The notes: a model not told the origin generated them from the sequence alone. A stretch of 64,000 nt of DNA from Reticulitermes speratus (GCA_021186555.1 JAJKFL010000002.1:5469001-5533000), one strand, 5' to 3'. Counted from the first letter of the stretch, positions 23,001-37,305 are shown. Numbers and translations are program-made.

Positions 23001-25564
23001 AAACATGTGCAATTACAGATTATGAGTTAATATACATCTCTCATAAAAGTTTTTGTCCTTGATAATGTATATCATATACAAAAGTAATGGGGAAAAAAAA
23101 TTATCTTATCCCATATTTGAGCAAAAGTGGCAGAAAATTTAAAAACTTGTGGTTTCCATCTTAGTCCTACTAAATGCTATGTTAACAGACTTGTTGCAAA
23201 AGTCTAGTTTATCCCATTAAGCCACTACAACATTAGGGATAACTTTTTAACTGTGACAGTATCAAGTGGACAAAAAAGCTATAACTAACAAAATTAAATA
23301 TGCAGATAAGCTGATATTCAATCAAAACTGTTACGGAATATCAGTTTTGGTGACTGTCCCAATAAACGACTATTCAGACCAACATTTCAAAACCTATACC
23401 AGAAATGCTGCGTATTAAATTACATAATGTAATACAGGGATCAGTCCTAAAACAGTCTTCACAAACATTTTCATAAATTCCATCAGGTCAATGAATATAC
23501 ACAAAGTGTGTCATTTAATGGTTTGGGAATATGCCACTTCACAACACCATGAGCTCACTAAACATATTGCAGATAACTTCATTTTGTGTTTCATGATTGT
23601 TACAGCTCAATCTGAACAGATTTGGTGAAAAGAACTTTGTCACATGAATAAACAGACATCAGGAACCACAATGTTACAATTTATGTACCAATGTCCCACA
23701 GCTAACATCAACAACAGTACATTCTGGTGTAGTTCAAATTGTATTTTAATAAAAATGGCCAGGCTACAACATGAATCGCAGAACTTTACCAAGACATAGT
23801 CTAAGCGTGTTACTTGTTATATAATCATTAGTGCCACATGAGAAGAAATGTGACCCAATGAATAAGTCTGAGAAGGTGTCTATGGTTCAATCTGCTCCTT
23901 ATTTCTCGCTTCTAGTACATGGGTTGATTAGAAAAATATATTTTGGGGGCAACTATATTTAATGAGACTAGTGAGGACTTCAACAATGCTTTATATGGAC
24001 AGCACAACTGATATGGATCCCCCTCTTGTTCTGAAATAAATAAGATAAAGGTCTACTAGAACTGTAGTTCAAATGAGGGAAGGAAGAAATACATAAAAAA
24101 TTTCAGTTGGGAAAACTCTTGAAGAATGTCCACTTGGAAGACTGAAAAAACTATAAGTGTTGGTTTAGTGATAATATTTTGGTATTCTTCAGTTTTTTTT
24201 CAAACAATTCTTCTCTATTCATAATACATAACTGAAATAACTGAATTTCATAGTTTCTCAACTATACACACACATACACATAATTTGCAAATCATTACAT
24301 CTTTAAAGAAAATAGGTCATGAGGAGGGCCAATACTATTCATCTGTCTCAGGACAATCCAATGGCAGATACTTATGGACATGTTAAAAGGAGCCTTTGAG
24401 TTGCACAAAGGAAATGCGGTTTCTTGACGACATTCTCAAAGACAATGTTCCACTGAGTTTGTGAAAATGTGTCATTATACCTCATCCAATCCTGTACTTT
24501 AAACCCATACAGTACAAAATACTGTAGCATAAATCAATCCCCTGGCTTCAAGGCTGGGCAATGCATTTGAAAACATAGCTTATGTGGATCACTGTTTCAC
24601 AATATCAGCGTTGTTAATGTATGTTACCATCTCTTGACGTCCCTTCAGAAATCAGATAATGCAAATCATTATGCAAAAGTTTTCAGAACCTAAGTTTTTG
24701 GTTCTAAACACAGGCAGTACATTTGCAAAGTGTATGCCCTATGGTTAGACTAAGCAACATGAATTAACCCTTTCACTGTTAAAGTAAACACTGCCCCTAT
24801 ACCAAAGTGCTACAGTACAAAGTATTATATGGGAACTGGAGGTAATTTGTTATGCATTCTTAATCTGAATACTATATGTATGTGAGAAATTCATCAGCTT
24901 CTTCACCCACCATCACATTACAGCCATTGTAAAAGTGGTGACAAAAGAGACAATTTCTTTCCCAGCTAGAAGTGTATTCCTGCGGTCCAACCCACAGCTT
25001 GTCATTTTACTAGCTGACCCACCCCAGTTCCTTCCACTGTTGTTGACAAAAAGTGTGTCAGTCTACTGTGCAGTTATGAATATTCATCTTTATGCACATA
25101 TATTTCACCTTCAAAATTCAGTCTGCATTTAGGACATTATTCTGTGAAATTTGAAAACACACAAGGATAATAAAACAACACCATATACATTTGGTGAAAA
25201 AAGTTATAGTTAAGAAGTTTTGAGTACTGAACTAAAAATTTTATAGGCATGCAATATTAGAAATCTGCAAGTAGCATTACTTTTCATCTTATAAATGATT
25301 ACAATCGATTTATAAGGGCATAAAATCAGACTATGTGTCACAGAGAGGGACTTCCAACAGCATTACATAAACCAGAGATAACATACGAGATGTCAACTGA
25401 AGTAGCTCTGTGGAACAAAAAGGTACAATAAAACATGATTGCCCAATGTGGTCAGTAACATAATTGTTAGGGCTGTCAGTTTTGTATTCTAATTAAAAAT
25501 GTGATGTGCAAAATAAAGTTGTTCCTGTGTTTCATTAAGCACCATACCATGAAGACATACATGG

Positions 25565-25690
25565 GCAAGGAGGTACAGCTCCTTGCATTTGTAACCTCAG
25601 CACTAAATGGAGGTGAGTGGTTGGCTTTATCCCCAGGAAAGAGCCGTCAGTATTCACTGGATAAGAGGCTGGGTAGGCTACAAAGCAACA
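25565..25690 (-). mobile_element. SINE fragment
   Basis: Contains GAGGTACAGCTCC, ACCTCAGCACTAAATGG and GATAAGAGGCTGGGTAGG, the body of the same SINE family. It lacks the tRNA head. Confidence 0.6.
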
Positions 25691-28600
25691 AGAATTCAAG
25701 AACAGTAACATAGCAATTTTTAACATAAAACCTAAGTGTGAATAACATTGTAGAGAGACACTATAAATAGAAGATGGCATTTCTGAATGTTAACACATAT
25801 GTTAACTGCAAATTTCTGCCTTTCAAGAGGAAACATAAGAAGCATTGTATAAAACTTTAAGATACAGCTCAAAACACAAAGGAAAAATACAGTTACACAT
25901 CTGCATGATGCCTGAAAATATATTCTGGGCTTTTCTTTTAGTGAAATTATTTATACATGGATAGTTCCATACACTTGAGAAATTCCAAGTTACCCTGCTT
26001 ATGCCCTGTGTATCATCTGCACCATGAACACTGAACAACAGACACAAAATACAAGCAACTGGTCCAACAAAAGCCACAAAATAATCAACAGATTTTGAAA
26101 CAATAAATTGCTGGTGACACATACAAACATGGCAAACAGTCACATTCAAGCTGCACCTTCTTTTTTGTATCAAATATTCTGCCTTAAAAATTACAGTATT
26201 TTCAGAAGGCTCAAGAGTAAAATATTTGTATTGCTGATGTGTCATGATTGTTTATTTTCATATTAAAATCTTATGTTCATCACACAAGCCAAAAATTAAG
26301 GTCATATGAAACTTATCTGCAACGTAAAGTGACTACGATTATCATGAGGCACTAGAGCTCATCTCTTCAATCAAAATGGTTGGCTCATGTAAAAGTTTAC
26401 ATTATATACATGTTACAGCAAAATCCACAATTACCAGTTCTGACTTGTAAAACCTACAAATTCCCCCAAGGACAGTAGGCTAAGATAATATGCCCTAGTA
26501 AGTAACGGAAATTACCACGGCAGCCGAAATAAACTCAAGACCTAGAGTTTACTAGGTCTCCAGAGTTAAACTAAAACTTCATCTGCAGCTGCAGTAATTT
26601 GCAGTTAATGCTAGTTTTGCCTACTGCGCTTAAGAGTTCTAGCTTGACAAGTGAGAAGTGGTAGAAACAGATTCTTGGTTCTTACTGTCACATATACTAA
26701 TACTATTTTAAAGTCCAACTACTAAAAAAATGTGATCACTTTGTCACCTTTTTAGAAATGAAACAGCACAGCAGGCTTATTACAGGAGTACACAATCATT
26801 CATTGGACTCAACATGACAAGTTCACAAATACAAAAGCATACAGGCTTACAATAAACCTTTTTCAAATTTCTGAAAAGTCACAAAGTGATCTAACGTTGA
26901 TCTTACTAAGACAGCCACATACAGAGGTAATACAAGCCGTAAGACACATTAGCTAACAGTGCCGCATGACAACATTTCAGGGAAATCCACTGCAAATAAT
27001 AAGTTCTTTGTGAACTCTACTTTGGATTATAATTATTTCTTTCTAAAACAAAAGTACCTACCAGTACTTTCAAAACCACAGATTCAACAAAGTCTCTAAA
27101 GAAGAGCATATGAGTAGTGATGTGAAAATAATGAAACCTGGCCCACTAACTCCTGAAAAATCCATTTCTGTATAAGTTTTTTTTTGACACATTCGAGTCC
27201 TCTTGGGTTCTGACAGTCTTGTCACATAGCCTGCTTATGCAGATATGGATACAGTACCTGACACGGACATGCAAGTAGATCAGATTTTGCATGCATGTTG
27301 CCAAAATGGCTATGGCAATGGCTAATTTTTTAAAATAATTTCAATCATACACAGAAGTGTGATAAATCCTAAACACAGTGGTGCAGCTTGCCTTCAGTAT
27401 ATTAACAGGTGTTAATATTTAATGGGTGGCAGGTAAACTATGAACTGGTAATATTAACACTAAATATCCAAGTTTAATAAAGGAAACAATTTTACATGAA
27501 TTTATGTTTTAATATCTTGTACATAAAAATATGATAACTGCAGCCTCATATCCACTTCGGTATAACAAAACTAAAACAATTCGCTTCAACTTTAGTAAGA
27601 CAATATTCCAGAAGTTAATTTCAGTGTCTACTCTATTTCAGTTCACATAATAATTCCCTACTTTTTTGTGTTTAGGTTCCATAATGCACAGGATTCAACA
27701 ATGTCATGACAGTAAACAGCAATGCCTTCATGTTAAAGCAATCACTTTTCAAAGTATGAATTTCTAGTTTATTACACATATCATTGCCTCGATTTTGATT
27801 CACTTAATATCTTAGTATCACCTCAATTAAGTCTGCAACTGTTAGCAAAACAGTTCAGGATTTGTTGTACTGCAACAACACATACGATGGTACTAGGAAG
27901 TATTTTGCAACATTTGATTTTATTTTTTGTTTTTGCTCAGAACTGTCAATATTAATACAGTTTCAAGAGTGTGTTGTACGACTACGTGATCACTTATAAA
28001 GTAAGGAATTAAATTTTTTAACACTTCAGTTTTTTATACCACAATGTTAAGCATCTGGATGTGTTTTTTCTAGGTTACTTTTATTTACATATAAATATTT
28101 TGAGCAATTATAATTACTGTACTGTTTATTTTAAAAAATTGACTTCCCTCAATATAGCTCATATGAGCGGAAAGAAACATCTGGCAAAACTATTGCTAGT
28201 TCTTATTTGAAGCTAAAGTTTCTGCCTACTTCCCTAAAAGAGTCCTTTACTGAAAAAAGAATAGAATCTTGAATTATCTGTACATATGTTATACATTAAA
28301 TTTTTAAGTTAATCTTCAGAACTGAAGTAATTCTTTAAGACTGTCAGCTGATCATCTCACACTAATTCCATTCCTCATAAAACACATGAAAGAGGCTTTC
28401 AGCATTGGCTGAAACTGTAAATGTTTCATCCTCAATATGCAATAACTACACTACAAGTCCAAATTCCTTGAAGTCTCTACCATATCTTTACAAACTGCAA
28501 GTTACACACAAGCAGATATAATCCTCTGAATCTTGCCCACTCTTCAAGCTGGTGCTGACCTTCTAAAATAGCATGAACTTATATTATTCAATAAGCTTGG

Positions 28601-28924
28601 GAAACAAAAGTAATGTAGCACACATATGTACATTAGAATTTTGATGAAAAAATACTTGAACTCAGAAAATTAAACCTTTAATTCAGTTACATAAAAATCA
28701 CACACTACTTTTGAGTACAACGAACAGGATAAAATATGCCCAAATCCAAATCTGTTAACAATAATCTGGATAAATTTAGCATTCAGAGCTTCAAGGAGAA
28801 TAAAAACTGTCTCCTTAGCCATCATACTGCACTGTTGCTCTATCAAATTTCCCTCATAAAATTAAGAGCACAGCAAAATACAAAGTTTTCCCTGTGCCCA
28901 AGTGATGTGCAGTGTAAGTAAAGC

Positions 28925-29120
28925 ACCACACATTCTTGACCTTGGCATTAGATGGGGGTGAGTGGTCACCTCCAACTCGCAGCTGCTTTACCTGCAGGAA
29001 AAGAGCCCACAGACAGCATGTTCGCTGGGCCAACAGCCAGCCTGGACATGACAGCAACACAGAAACAAATTCCTGCTCTGGTATGAATCGAAATCGGGTT
29101 GTCCAGCTCGTAGTCCACTT
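28925..29120 (-). mobile_element. degraded SINE copy
   Basis: Carries CCTTGGCATTAGATGG and the GAAAAGAGCCCA, CAGCCAGCCTGGACAT body words of the family, with weak tRNA-like sequence at the right. Confidence 0.5.
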
Positions 29121-32100
29121 ACTGACACAGATAATGCAGCTTGTAAGTCAAAAGAAAGTAACACAATACTGCATGTCTGCAGGTTTGTGAATGGTTTGAC
29201 AAGTCATCTTCACAGCTCCTGACTACAAGCAACTTCTATGCATGTATTAACACATTACTACTACTGTTCAACCACATGTTCCTTTCCATCTTCCTACCCT
29301 TACACAACTTGCTGATGAATCTGATTTGTTCAAAACTCGTTAATAAACTTAGAAGGAATGGAATCCGAACTAGAGGACACACCACTTCTTACACATGATT
29401 AAAATAATTTTTTCTCCATCAACAAAGGTTTGCCCATAAAACATGGTAATCATATTATTACTTACACAATAAACTGTAATCACCAATAAAAGTAAAATCA
29501 TTCAACATATAGTGAAATATAAGACACTTAAAATTATGCCAATATGGCTTTATCTTAACCACGTTTCAATGTTCTTTATTCCAAGAAACATAATTAACAA
29601 ATGGCAGGTGATAGGAACAGAGATGTGCTGACACATACTACTTAACAATAGTGGTGCATAATTTTGTTATAATAAACCAAACCAATTGTCAAGGTACATT
29701 TTGTTACTGCGAACGGTCGAGATGATCTTCATATTACATAAAAGACTGAAATACCCAGAAACATGGTAAGACAAGATCAGGACATCCATTCCTGAACAAT
29801 CCCTTGCAAATTTTAATCACAAAAGATTCAGGAAAAAATTACTTAAAACATGGCCTTTACCTGCCCAAGTAACACGTAATTAAATTCATAATTAACAAGC
29901 AAAAAAATATTTACTGTTCAATAAAATATAAAGCACACATACATGCACCTACAACATTACAACAGGAATAAATGAATAAAATGAGATAATTTAAAAAACA
30001 ACAAATACATATTAATCATTTGAAAATGGAAAATATAATAATAATTTAATTTCCACCTTTCCAAGTCATGGCCCAGTACAAATACATGGAACTGTGTTAT
30101 ACCAATACTCTATCATGTTTTAAACTCCATCCCCAGAATTAAACATGAATGTAAAGACATTCCCTCAACAGTGTCGAAGCATCTCGCATAAAAAATAAAC
30201 AAAAACCGCTCATGTACGAAAAATATTTATACAACAGTCTTGCTAAATTCTGTTACTTCTGTTTCAGAGACTTTTTAAGTCATTTGTATATCTACCTCCC
30301 TGGAGCTGAGACCTCCTTGAAAGGCTAACAGTTTCTCAGCTAGTCAAGAAAATCCCATGTTATGGTATCCAAAGATTTTTTACCATGTTCACAAGAGCCT
30401 GCCACTTGCCCCTGTTCTGAGTGGGATGAATTCAGTCCATACCCTCGCATATGTTTCCTTCAGAACCACTTTAACATGTATGCCTAGGTCTTCCAGGACT
30501 TCTTACCACCTTCAGGTCTCCCTACCAAAACCCTGTATGTATTTCTCTTCTCCTCCATTTGAGACACATTCCCCACATATTTCATCCTAAATTTGATCAC
30601 CCAACTAATATCTAGTGAGTAAAAATTCAAAGCTTTTCATAACACATTTTTCTCCAGTCTTGAGTTCCTTCCCCTGTGGCCAAAATATTTGCTTCCTCCC
30701 TCCTGGGCCCAAATATTGTCCTCAGCACCCTATTTTGCATGACAAATTACAGTCAAACCCTGACATAGCACCACTGTTTGCTCACCACAATTTGTGACGG
30801 TATGTTGAGGGTGCTGGTAAACTGAAATACAGTACAGAAGGAAATTTCTGTTCACATACTTCTGTAGGTGCTAAGCAAGGGTCATGTGGTATCGCACGTG
30901 GACAGTATACAATTACTTTCCTGATGTCTTCAAGTATACCAGGAATCCTAGCACACTAATACCAACCAGATTCATATTTTGTCACGAAATTTTAAATTAT
31001 AGCAAACTTTCAGGAGTTGACAGACTTGGCATTGTGCCTGTAAGCTGCCAAGATTTGAGCCTTTGCTTTACACAAACAATGGCTCTAAAACTTGCATGTG
31101 CAGCATGCCATGGTCAGTAATAAAAGTGCTCCTGACCCATAGCAAAGGGCCTGTTTTACATAACACAGTGAAATTTGTTTACATTGTAGCGTGATTACCT
31201 TCATTCTTGATTTGTCATCCTTTTATTTGCACTGGCAATGAAGCGTAAAACAGTCCAACTGACAGAATGGGAAAGATGTACGAGGACATGTGGCGAGATA
31301 TTTTATGGTACTACCCTGGCATGTGGGTAGCAAAGGAGGAAAACCACAAAGCCTGGGTCCAGGACATCCAAAATATGAAGCATGAATAATAACCACTAAA
31401 TCACGACATCATCTTATCTCACTTATGACATTAACTTGTGTGTGTGTGTGTGTGTGTGTGGGGGGGGTTAGAGGTGTTTCAGCACCTTTGGCTATTTGTA
31501 CCTTTCTAAAGTTAGTATGCAAATTCACAACCCAACACAAGGTTAAATAAATACATAACTGTCAATACGAAAACTGCAGTTTTCACAAACCAGGCAGAAA
31601 TTGACCTTTATCATCCTACAAGACCATATCGCTAATAAAACAGTGATTTGTCAAAACCCACAGGTACACAGTTTTAAAGGAGATAGAAAAAACTTCACAG
31701 ATCCTTAATAGAACAACACTTAGGCATGTTATTTTTTTACAAAAATATAAGGAGAAGCAATTTCTTTGTGGATACAACATTTTGACAGAAGGTGTGTTTG
31801 TAACCCAAAAGTCTAGTAATGCAGGAATCTCAATTTGACAAATTGCGTGGGTTACGACTAATTGCCGTTTATGAGCAATTAGCCAGTCTGTAAAATGTAT
31901 TGGTGAATGGGCTAGCATGCCACATGCTGGTCTCTGTGTGTTTACTTGGTAGCAGTTTAAAAGTCTGTGTTAAGGCAGACCGACTCAGGCCACAAAGAGA
32001 TACGAATGGTATTTAAATTTGTCCCCTACCGGTTAAATGTGTTAAAAGAATGCCAGTTCATGTCAACTACCAGCATCAGTGCTGTATGACAGTGCAGGTA

Positions 32101-33147
32101 AAATCATAATACAGATATTTTTCCAGTATAAAAGTTAATGTTAAAGAAACATAAAAACAAGACAAGTTAAAGTGACTGGGCAAGCCCAGTGCTGGGAACG
32201 AATGCCACAGTGTTAGACATGCAGCAGCAGTCATTGCCTATGCTGCTGTGTAATGTGCTCTGGGGATGAAATCTGTATCATTCATCAACACAAAATTGAC
32301 ATTCCACCAGACTGTGGGACATGGTACAGAGTGCCCTACAGTAGAAGCAAGCAGGTGGTGACTTTCCACGCAATAAATGGCTGTGTGTAAGGTGACTGAG
32401 ACTGATCTCGAGACAAGTAATAACTGATGTCTTATTTTGCTACGATGATGAAGACAAAACCTTACCAGGAACAGGGCTGAATAAAGAAACATGTATAAAT
32501 ATGAAAACAACAATCAATTAAATATTTTTTAGTAGAAGGCACTAAGGACAATGTTCTTCAACAGGAGGCATTTAATTTCAAATTCATGGCAGCCCTTATA
32601 ACAGCATTACTTTGATAGTGGGTAAGGGGTGGATTTTCAACATTATTCCATTTACATTATTATTATTATTATTATGCTAATGATTTTCAAGTACTTAACT
32701 TACGTACTTTACGTGAGAGAAGACACTGACTTGATGCAATTTTTGTCATTAATGTTCTTCTGGGCTCTAAATCTTGTCCATCTACCATGGACGTTATTGG
32801 TTTACAAGTACCCACTCAGAACCTCCGAGACTTTCCTTTGTTAGTTCATCCTATAGCAACTGTCCCTCCGGCAGGTGTGCAACTGCAGCAAATTCAGTTT
32901 GTAATCAACTGGATGTCTTCAGAAGGCAAATTTTCACACTTACTCAGATGTGATATTATTTTACTACATCATTACAAGGTGTCCTAATTAATTATTTACA
33001 TATTCTTTTATTTTGTTTGTTTGTTTTTGTTGTGTCTGTTTCATTTTAGTCCTGTTCATTGTCCATTGTTGTGTCTGCACGTTGTGCTGGTTCTGTAATT
33101 GGCCATCTGACTGTTGACTTGGCACATTAATAAACTAGAATTCAATT

Positions 33148-33155
33148 GAATTGTA

Positions 33156-33190
<35 letters not shown>
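33148..33190 (+). repeat. (ATT)n microsatellite
   Basis: About fourteen uninterrupted ATT repeats followed by three GTT repeats. Confidence 0.95.
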
Positions 33191-33191
<1 letters not shown>

Positions 33192-33971
33192 GTTGTTGTT
33201 ACAGCTAAATCAACAATGGCAATGGCAATGACAACACTCAACCTGTATGAGGTTATAATCAATTCATGTTACATTTCAATATGTGAGAATATGTAACTAA
33301 CATTCAGTCTTACACGCCTAATCACAAATTTCTTGGATGAAAGTGAAATTAGGTCTTAGTCCCAGCATATAAGGTCCCACACAAGGCTTGACACAGAGTC
33401 TGTTGGATTGCAACCAACGCATACTATAATGTGAAGAGTTTGATGTTGCCCTTTACTTAGAAAATTGCTTCTAAATTCACCACACCAATACCAAATCTAA
33501 TTTAAAGGCACAAGTTAACAGCTGGTATCAACAGTTTAATATAAAATATGTCATGCTATTTTGTTATCTGTAATGAGGCAAAATATCATTGTCCAATGTG
33601 ACAATGTTTACACTGTAAATTACAGTGAATAAATTAGCAAGCACAGCCAAAAAGCAGAAAATTTCATTGTCAGTAAGTCATTATCATTTTTAACTGATGG
33701 AAGGAATACCATGTTCTGTGTAGGCATGCTTCCAAAATTCACTGTGAAATACAATATATTAAAAATTCACACAAATACATTACAGCTACATATGCCAAAT
33801 TTCAGTACTCTTTTATCTTAGCCCTTTGTGGTCCAGTGCTTATACCCTGTAAAAGTTAGTATGAAATGTGCTGCATGTGGTTTTTTTTAGGAAAATGCAA
33901 ATATTATATGGAAAGATGATGCACATTTTAATTGAAAAGTAGAACTACCTCGTCATCTTAGAAACAGTATA

Positions 33972-34326
33972 AACTTAATATTATTCATTCCGTACATTTT
34001 CTTTTCTATGCTTATTATCTGACAAGTGTACACTTTTATTTGCTATTAATTTTGTGAAACACAGTCCTACATGTTTCGAACCTTATCCCGGTTCATCTTT
34101 AGGGACCTTAGTATTTTAAATTACACTGCCTTTTTACATCAATGGTACAATTTAGACACTTACCATTTTAACCAGTGTATAAATTGTACCATTGATGTAA
34201 AAAGTCAGTGTAATTTAAAATACTAAGGTCCCTAAAGATGAACCGGGATAAGATTTGAAACGTGTAGGACTGTGTTTCACAAAAATTAATAGTGAATAAA
34301 AGTGTACATTTGCTGGACAATAAACA
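33972..34326 (-). mobile_element. palindromic Penelope-like element, copy C
   Basis: Near-perfect inverted arms (about 34002-34153 against 34177-34330) are separated by a very short spacer. Each arm carries a CTAAAGA-hairpin-GAAAC-type motif (34067-34113 minus, 34227-34270 plus). The flanks share TAGAAAC-A/G-ATATA-type 13-mers (33959-33971 and 34327-34339, one mismatch). The left tail contains CCGTACAT, a diverged form of the CACCGTGCATC seen in copy D. Confidence 0.55.
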
Positions 34327-34568
34327 TAGAAACAATATAGTTAACTGGTTGGTTTCATTATGCTTGAACAAAATGTAATAAAGACACAATTCTTGCGACA
34401 CTAGAACCTGAAAGAATTTAGGAACTAATTAATTAGTCCCATGCAATTACCAAAAGCATGCACTCTAACAGAGCACACAATAAATGCTCAAGTAAATTAA
34501 ATGAACCAAATAGAGTAATCACAAAAAAGTACATGAGCAAATTACGCTAATGTAATAACTTGCACATT

Positions 34569-37305
34569 AATTTGACGTTGTGTTCACCGTGCATCTTAAC
34601 ATTAATCTTTAGTTTTTCAACCAACAAATGCACTTTTTATTTTCGTAATTTTTGTTCACTACACCCTACATATGTTTCGGCCGTAACTCGGCCATCATCA
34701 GGGGCACCTTGTTAAGTACACTTCATTGTTCACTGTCCATTTGGCACTATCACTTAACTGTTATTCAGTTAAAAGCTAATATTCACACTGAGAATTCCGA
34801 GTATATAAAATTTCTTCAAGTAGTTTCTTGAATTGTTCCGGTGTATATAGCATCTGTCTGTGTCCAAAGTATATAGTCCAGCACTACAATTTGTGATTGT
34901 AGGGCATTATGTCGTCGGTATCTGTTGGAACCGTCAAAATTATTGAAACTGTTGTTATTAAAATAGTTAAAACTGCTGGCAGCTGGTTACGTATAAGTGT
35001 TGAAGTCCGTATCCTTCTGCACTGCTGCATTCTGGAACTGTTTATCACACAAGGGCCTTAAATCTTTCAGTACTGGCTTGGAGGATAGGCCACGGCCCCT
35101 TGAATCACACACAGAACTTCTGGATGACTGGGCTGTTCGAGGAACACTGCCCAACCAGCATATAGGAGTCATGGGTGTCGCAAACTGTTGAAGATTTGAA
35201 TTGCTGCGACTGTGCTGCGAAGCTGTGGAAACAGGATTGACAGCATCCTTAGCTGGAGAGGACGACTGAGTCCTGTTCCTTGACGGTCGTGGAACTGCGA
35301 TTTCTTTACAGAACTTCGACTTCTGAAAGGAGGGAAGGTACACTACACTGATCACAGTTCAAAGTGACCTTCACCATCCTGTATGCACAATTATGTACAT
35401 CTCAGAGAGTATTTGTTGCCTTTCAGATTGATAACTTCATCATTTCTTATGCTGTCAGCAGATTCCATGATTCACTGCAAGAGGTCTTTTCTTTCCTGTG
35501 ATTTTTCCTGTAGATCACGTCCTTCATGTGCCCCCATAAGTAGCAGTCAAGGGGTGTGTGATAAGGTCACCTTGCAGGCCAGGCATATGGGCCAAAATAA
35601 TATGAAGTATACAGCAGTATTCTTTGCCAAAGATCACAGTAAGCATGAAGGTGGTTCATACGAACCAATACCGCAGAATACTGTACAGTATCTTGAAACA
35701 TTAAAATGCTCGTAGCAATGTAACGGTTGATAATGTGGCATATAGCATTTTTTACTCAAAATGACTTGTATAAAAACATCCGAAATTTTGGCACAGCTTA
35801 AGTGGAACACCCTATACGTGCAAGGTTTGTTTTAATTTAATAGATGCAATTGCAAATATCTGTCAGCAAACACAGAAGCATCTGTCGAGTGCTTCGCTCA
35901 GGAACTTCTCCCACAGGTCCTAAATATGACAACTGAACAGGGCATACAAATGTCTTACGTTTCCCAAGAGAGGATTTCTCCATCCTGAGGCTTGCACAGA
36001 ACATGTCCAAAGCAACTACTGTCAGTAACACAAGCCCACAACGCGTTACCGCCTTTTTCGAGTACTCGAAAAAGGCGGTAACCTTGCACATACAGGATGT
36101 TCCACTTAAGCTGTGCCAAACTTTCGGATGTTATTATACAAGTCATTTTGAGTAAAAAATGCTATATGCCACATTATCAACCGTTACATTGCTACGAGCA
36201 TTTTAATGTTTCAAGATACTGTACAGTATTCTGCGGTATTGGTTCGTATGAACCACCTTCATGCTTACTCTGACCTTTGGCAAAGAGTACCGCTGTGTAC
36301 CCCATATTATTTTGGCCCATATGCCTGGCCTGCAAGGTGACCTTATCACACACCCCTTGACTGCTACTTATGGGGGCACATGAAGGACGTGATCTACAGG
36401 AAAAATCACAGGAAAGAAAAGACCTCTTGCAGTGAATCATGAAATCTGCTGACAGCATAAGAAGTGATGAAGTTATCAATCGGAAAGGCAACAAATGCTC
36501 TCTGAGATGTACATAATTGTGCATACAGGATGGTGAAGGTCACTTTGAACTGTGATCAGTGTACCTTCCCTCCTTTCAGAAGTCGAAGTTCTGTAATGAA
36601 ATCGCTTATTCCAAGACCATCGAGGAACAGGACTCAGTTATCTTCTCCAGCAAGGGAGATGCAGCCAAGCTTGTTTCCACAGCTTCGCGGCGCAGTCGCA
36701 GCAATCAAATCTTCAACACATTGCGACACCTATGACTCCGATGTGCTGGTGTGGCAGTGTTCCTCGAACAGCCCAGTCATCCATTCAGAAGTTCTGCGTT
36801 TGAGTCAAGAGGCCGTGGCCTAAACTCCAAGCCAGTACTGAATGGTTCAAGGCCCTTGTGTGATAAACAGTTCCAGAATGCAGCAGTGCAGAAGGATACG
36901 GACTTCAACACGTATATGTGACCAGCTGCCAGCAGTTTTAACTATTTTAATAACAACAGTTTTAATAATTTTGACGGTTCCAACAGATACCGACGACATA
37001 ATGCCCTACAATCACAAATTGTAGTGCTGGACTATATACTTCGGACACGGACGGATGCTATATACACCGGAACAATTAAAGAAACTACTTGAAGGAATTT
37101 TATATAATCGGGATTCTCAGTGTAAATATTAGCATTGAACGGAATAACAGTTAAGTGATAGTGCCAAATGGACAGTGAACAATGAAGTGTACTTAACAAG
37201 GTGCCCCTGATGATGGCCAAGTTACAGCCGAAACATAAGTAGGGTGTAGTGAACAGAAACTTATGAAAATAAAAAGTGCATTTGTTGGTTGAAAAACTAA
37301 AGATT
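34569..37305 (-). mobile_element. 2.7-kb palindromic Penelope-like element, copy D, with 12-bp target duplication
   Basis: Two arms of about 1.2 kb (roughly 34607-35825 against 36083-37303) are inverted copies around a 260-bp centre. AACTTGCACATT repeats at 34557-34568 and 37306-37317. The tail at the left end carries CACCGTGCATC (GATGCACGGTG on minus). Each arm has a CTGATGA-hairpin-GAAAC motif (34661-34708 minus, 37201-37250 plus) and mirror-image open frames of about 110 codons without known domains. Arms differ at scattered positions, so it is not an assembly mirror. Confidence 0.75.
36045..36082. repeat. perfect 38-bp palindrome
   Basis: The sequence GTTACCGCCTTTTTCGAGT is followed directly by its exact reverse complement with no spacer. 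It sits at the junction between the central spacer and the right arm of the 2.7-kb palindromic element. Confidence 0.95.

Larger units (their letters stand above)
21620..33950. other. intergenic AT-rich region between the two genes
   Basis: I find no splice-supported exon and no conserved protein motif here. The longest open frame (140 codons at 25823-26245, minus) has no recognisable content and no phase-compatible neighbours. Three SINE copies and simple repeats, (TG)n at 31437-31457 and (ATT)n at 33148-33190, are the only features. A long 3' UTR of an unseen transcript cannot be excluded. Confidence 0.55.

Noticed and set aside
25823..26245. 140-codon open frame on the minus strand in the intergenic region
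   Set aside because: Composition looks random (many Cys and Phe, no domain), no splice-compatible neighbours, and no initiation context to favour it.
35383..36524. Two nearly identical ~110-codon frames (MHNYVHLREYL or MHNYVHLREHL...) as a candidate duplicated gene
   Set aside because: They are mirror copies in the two arms of the palindromic element, with no known domain; treated as part of the mobile element.
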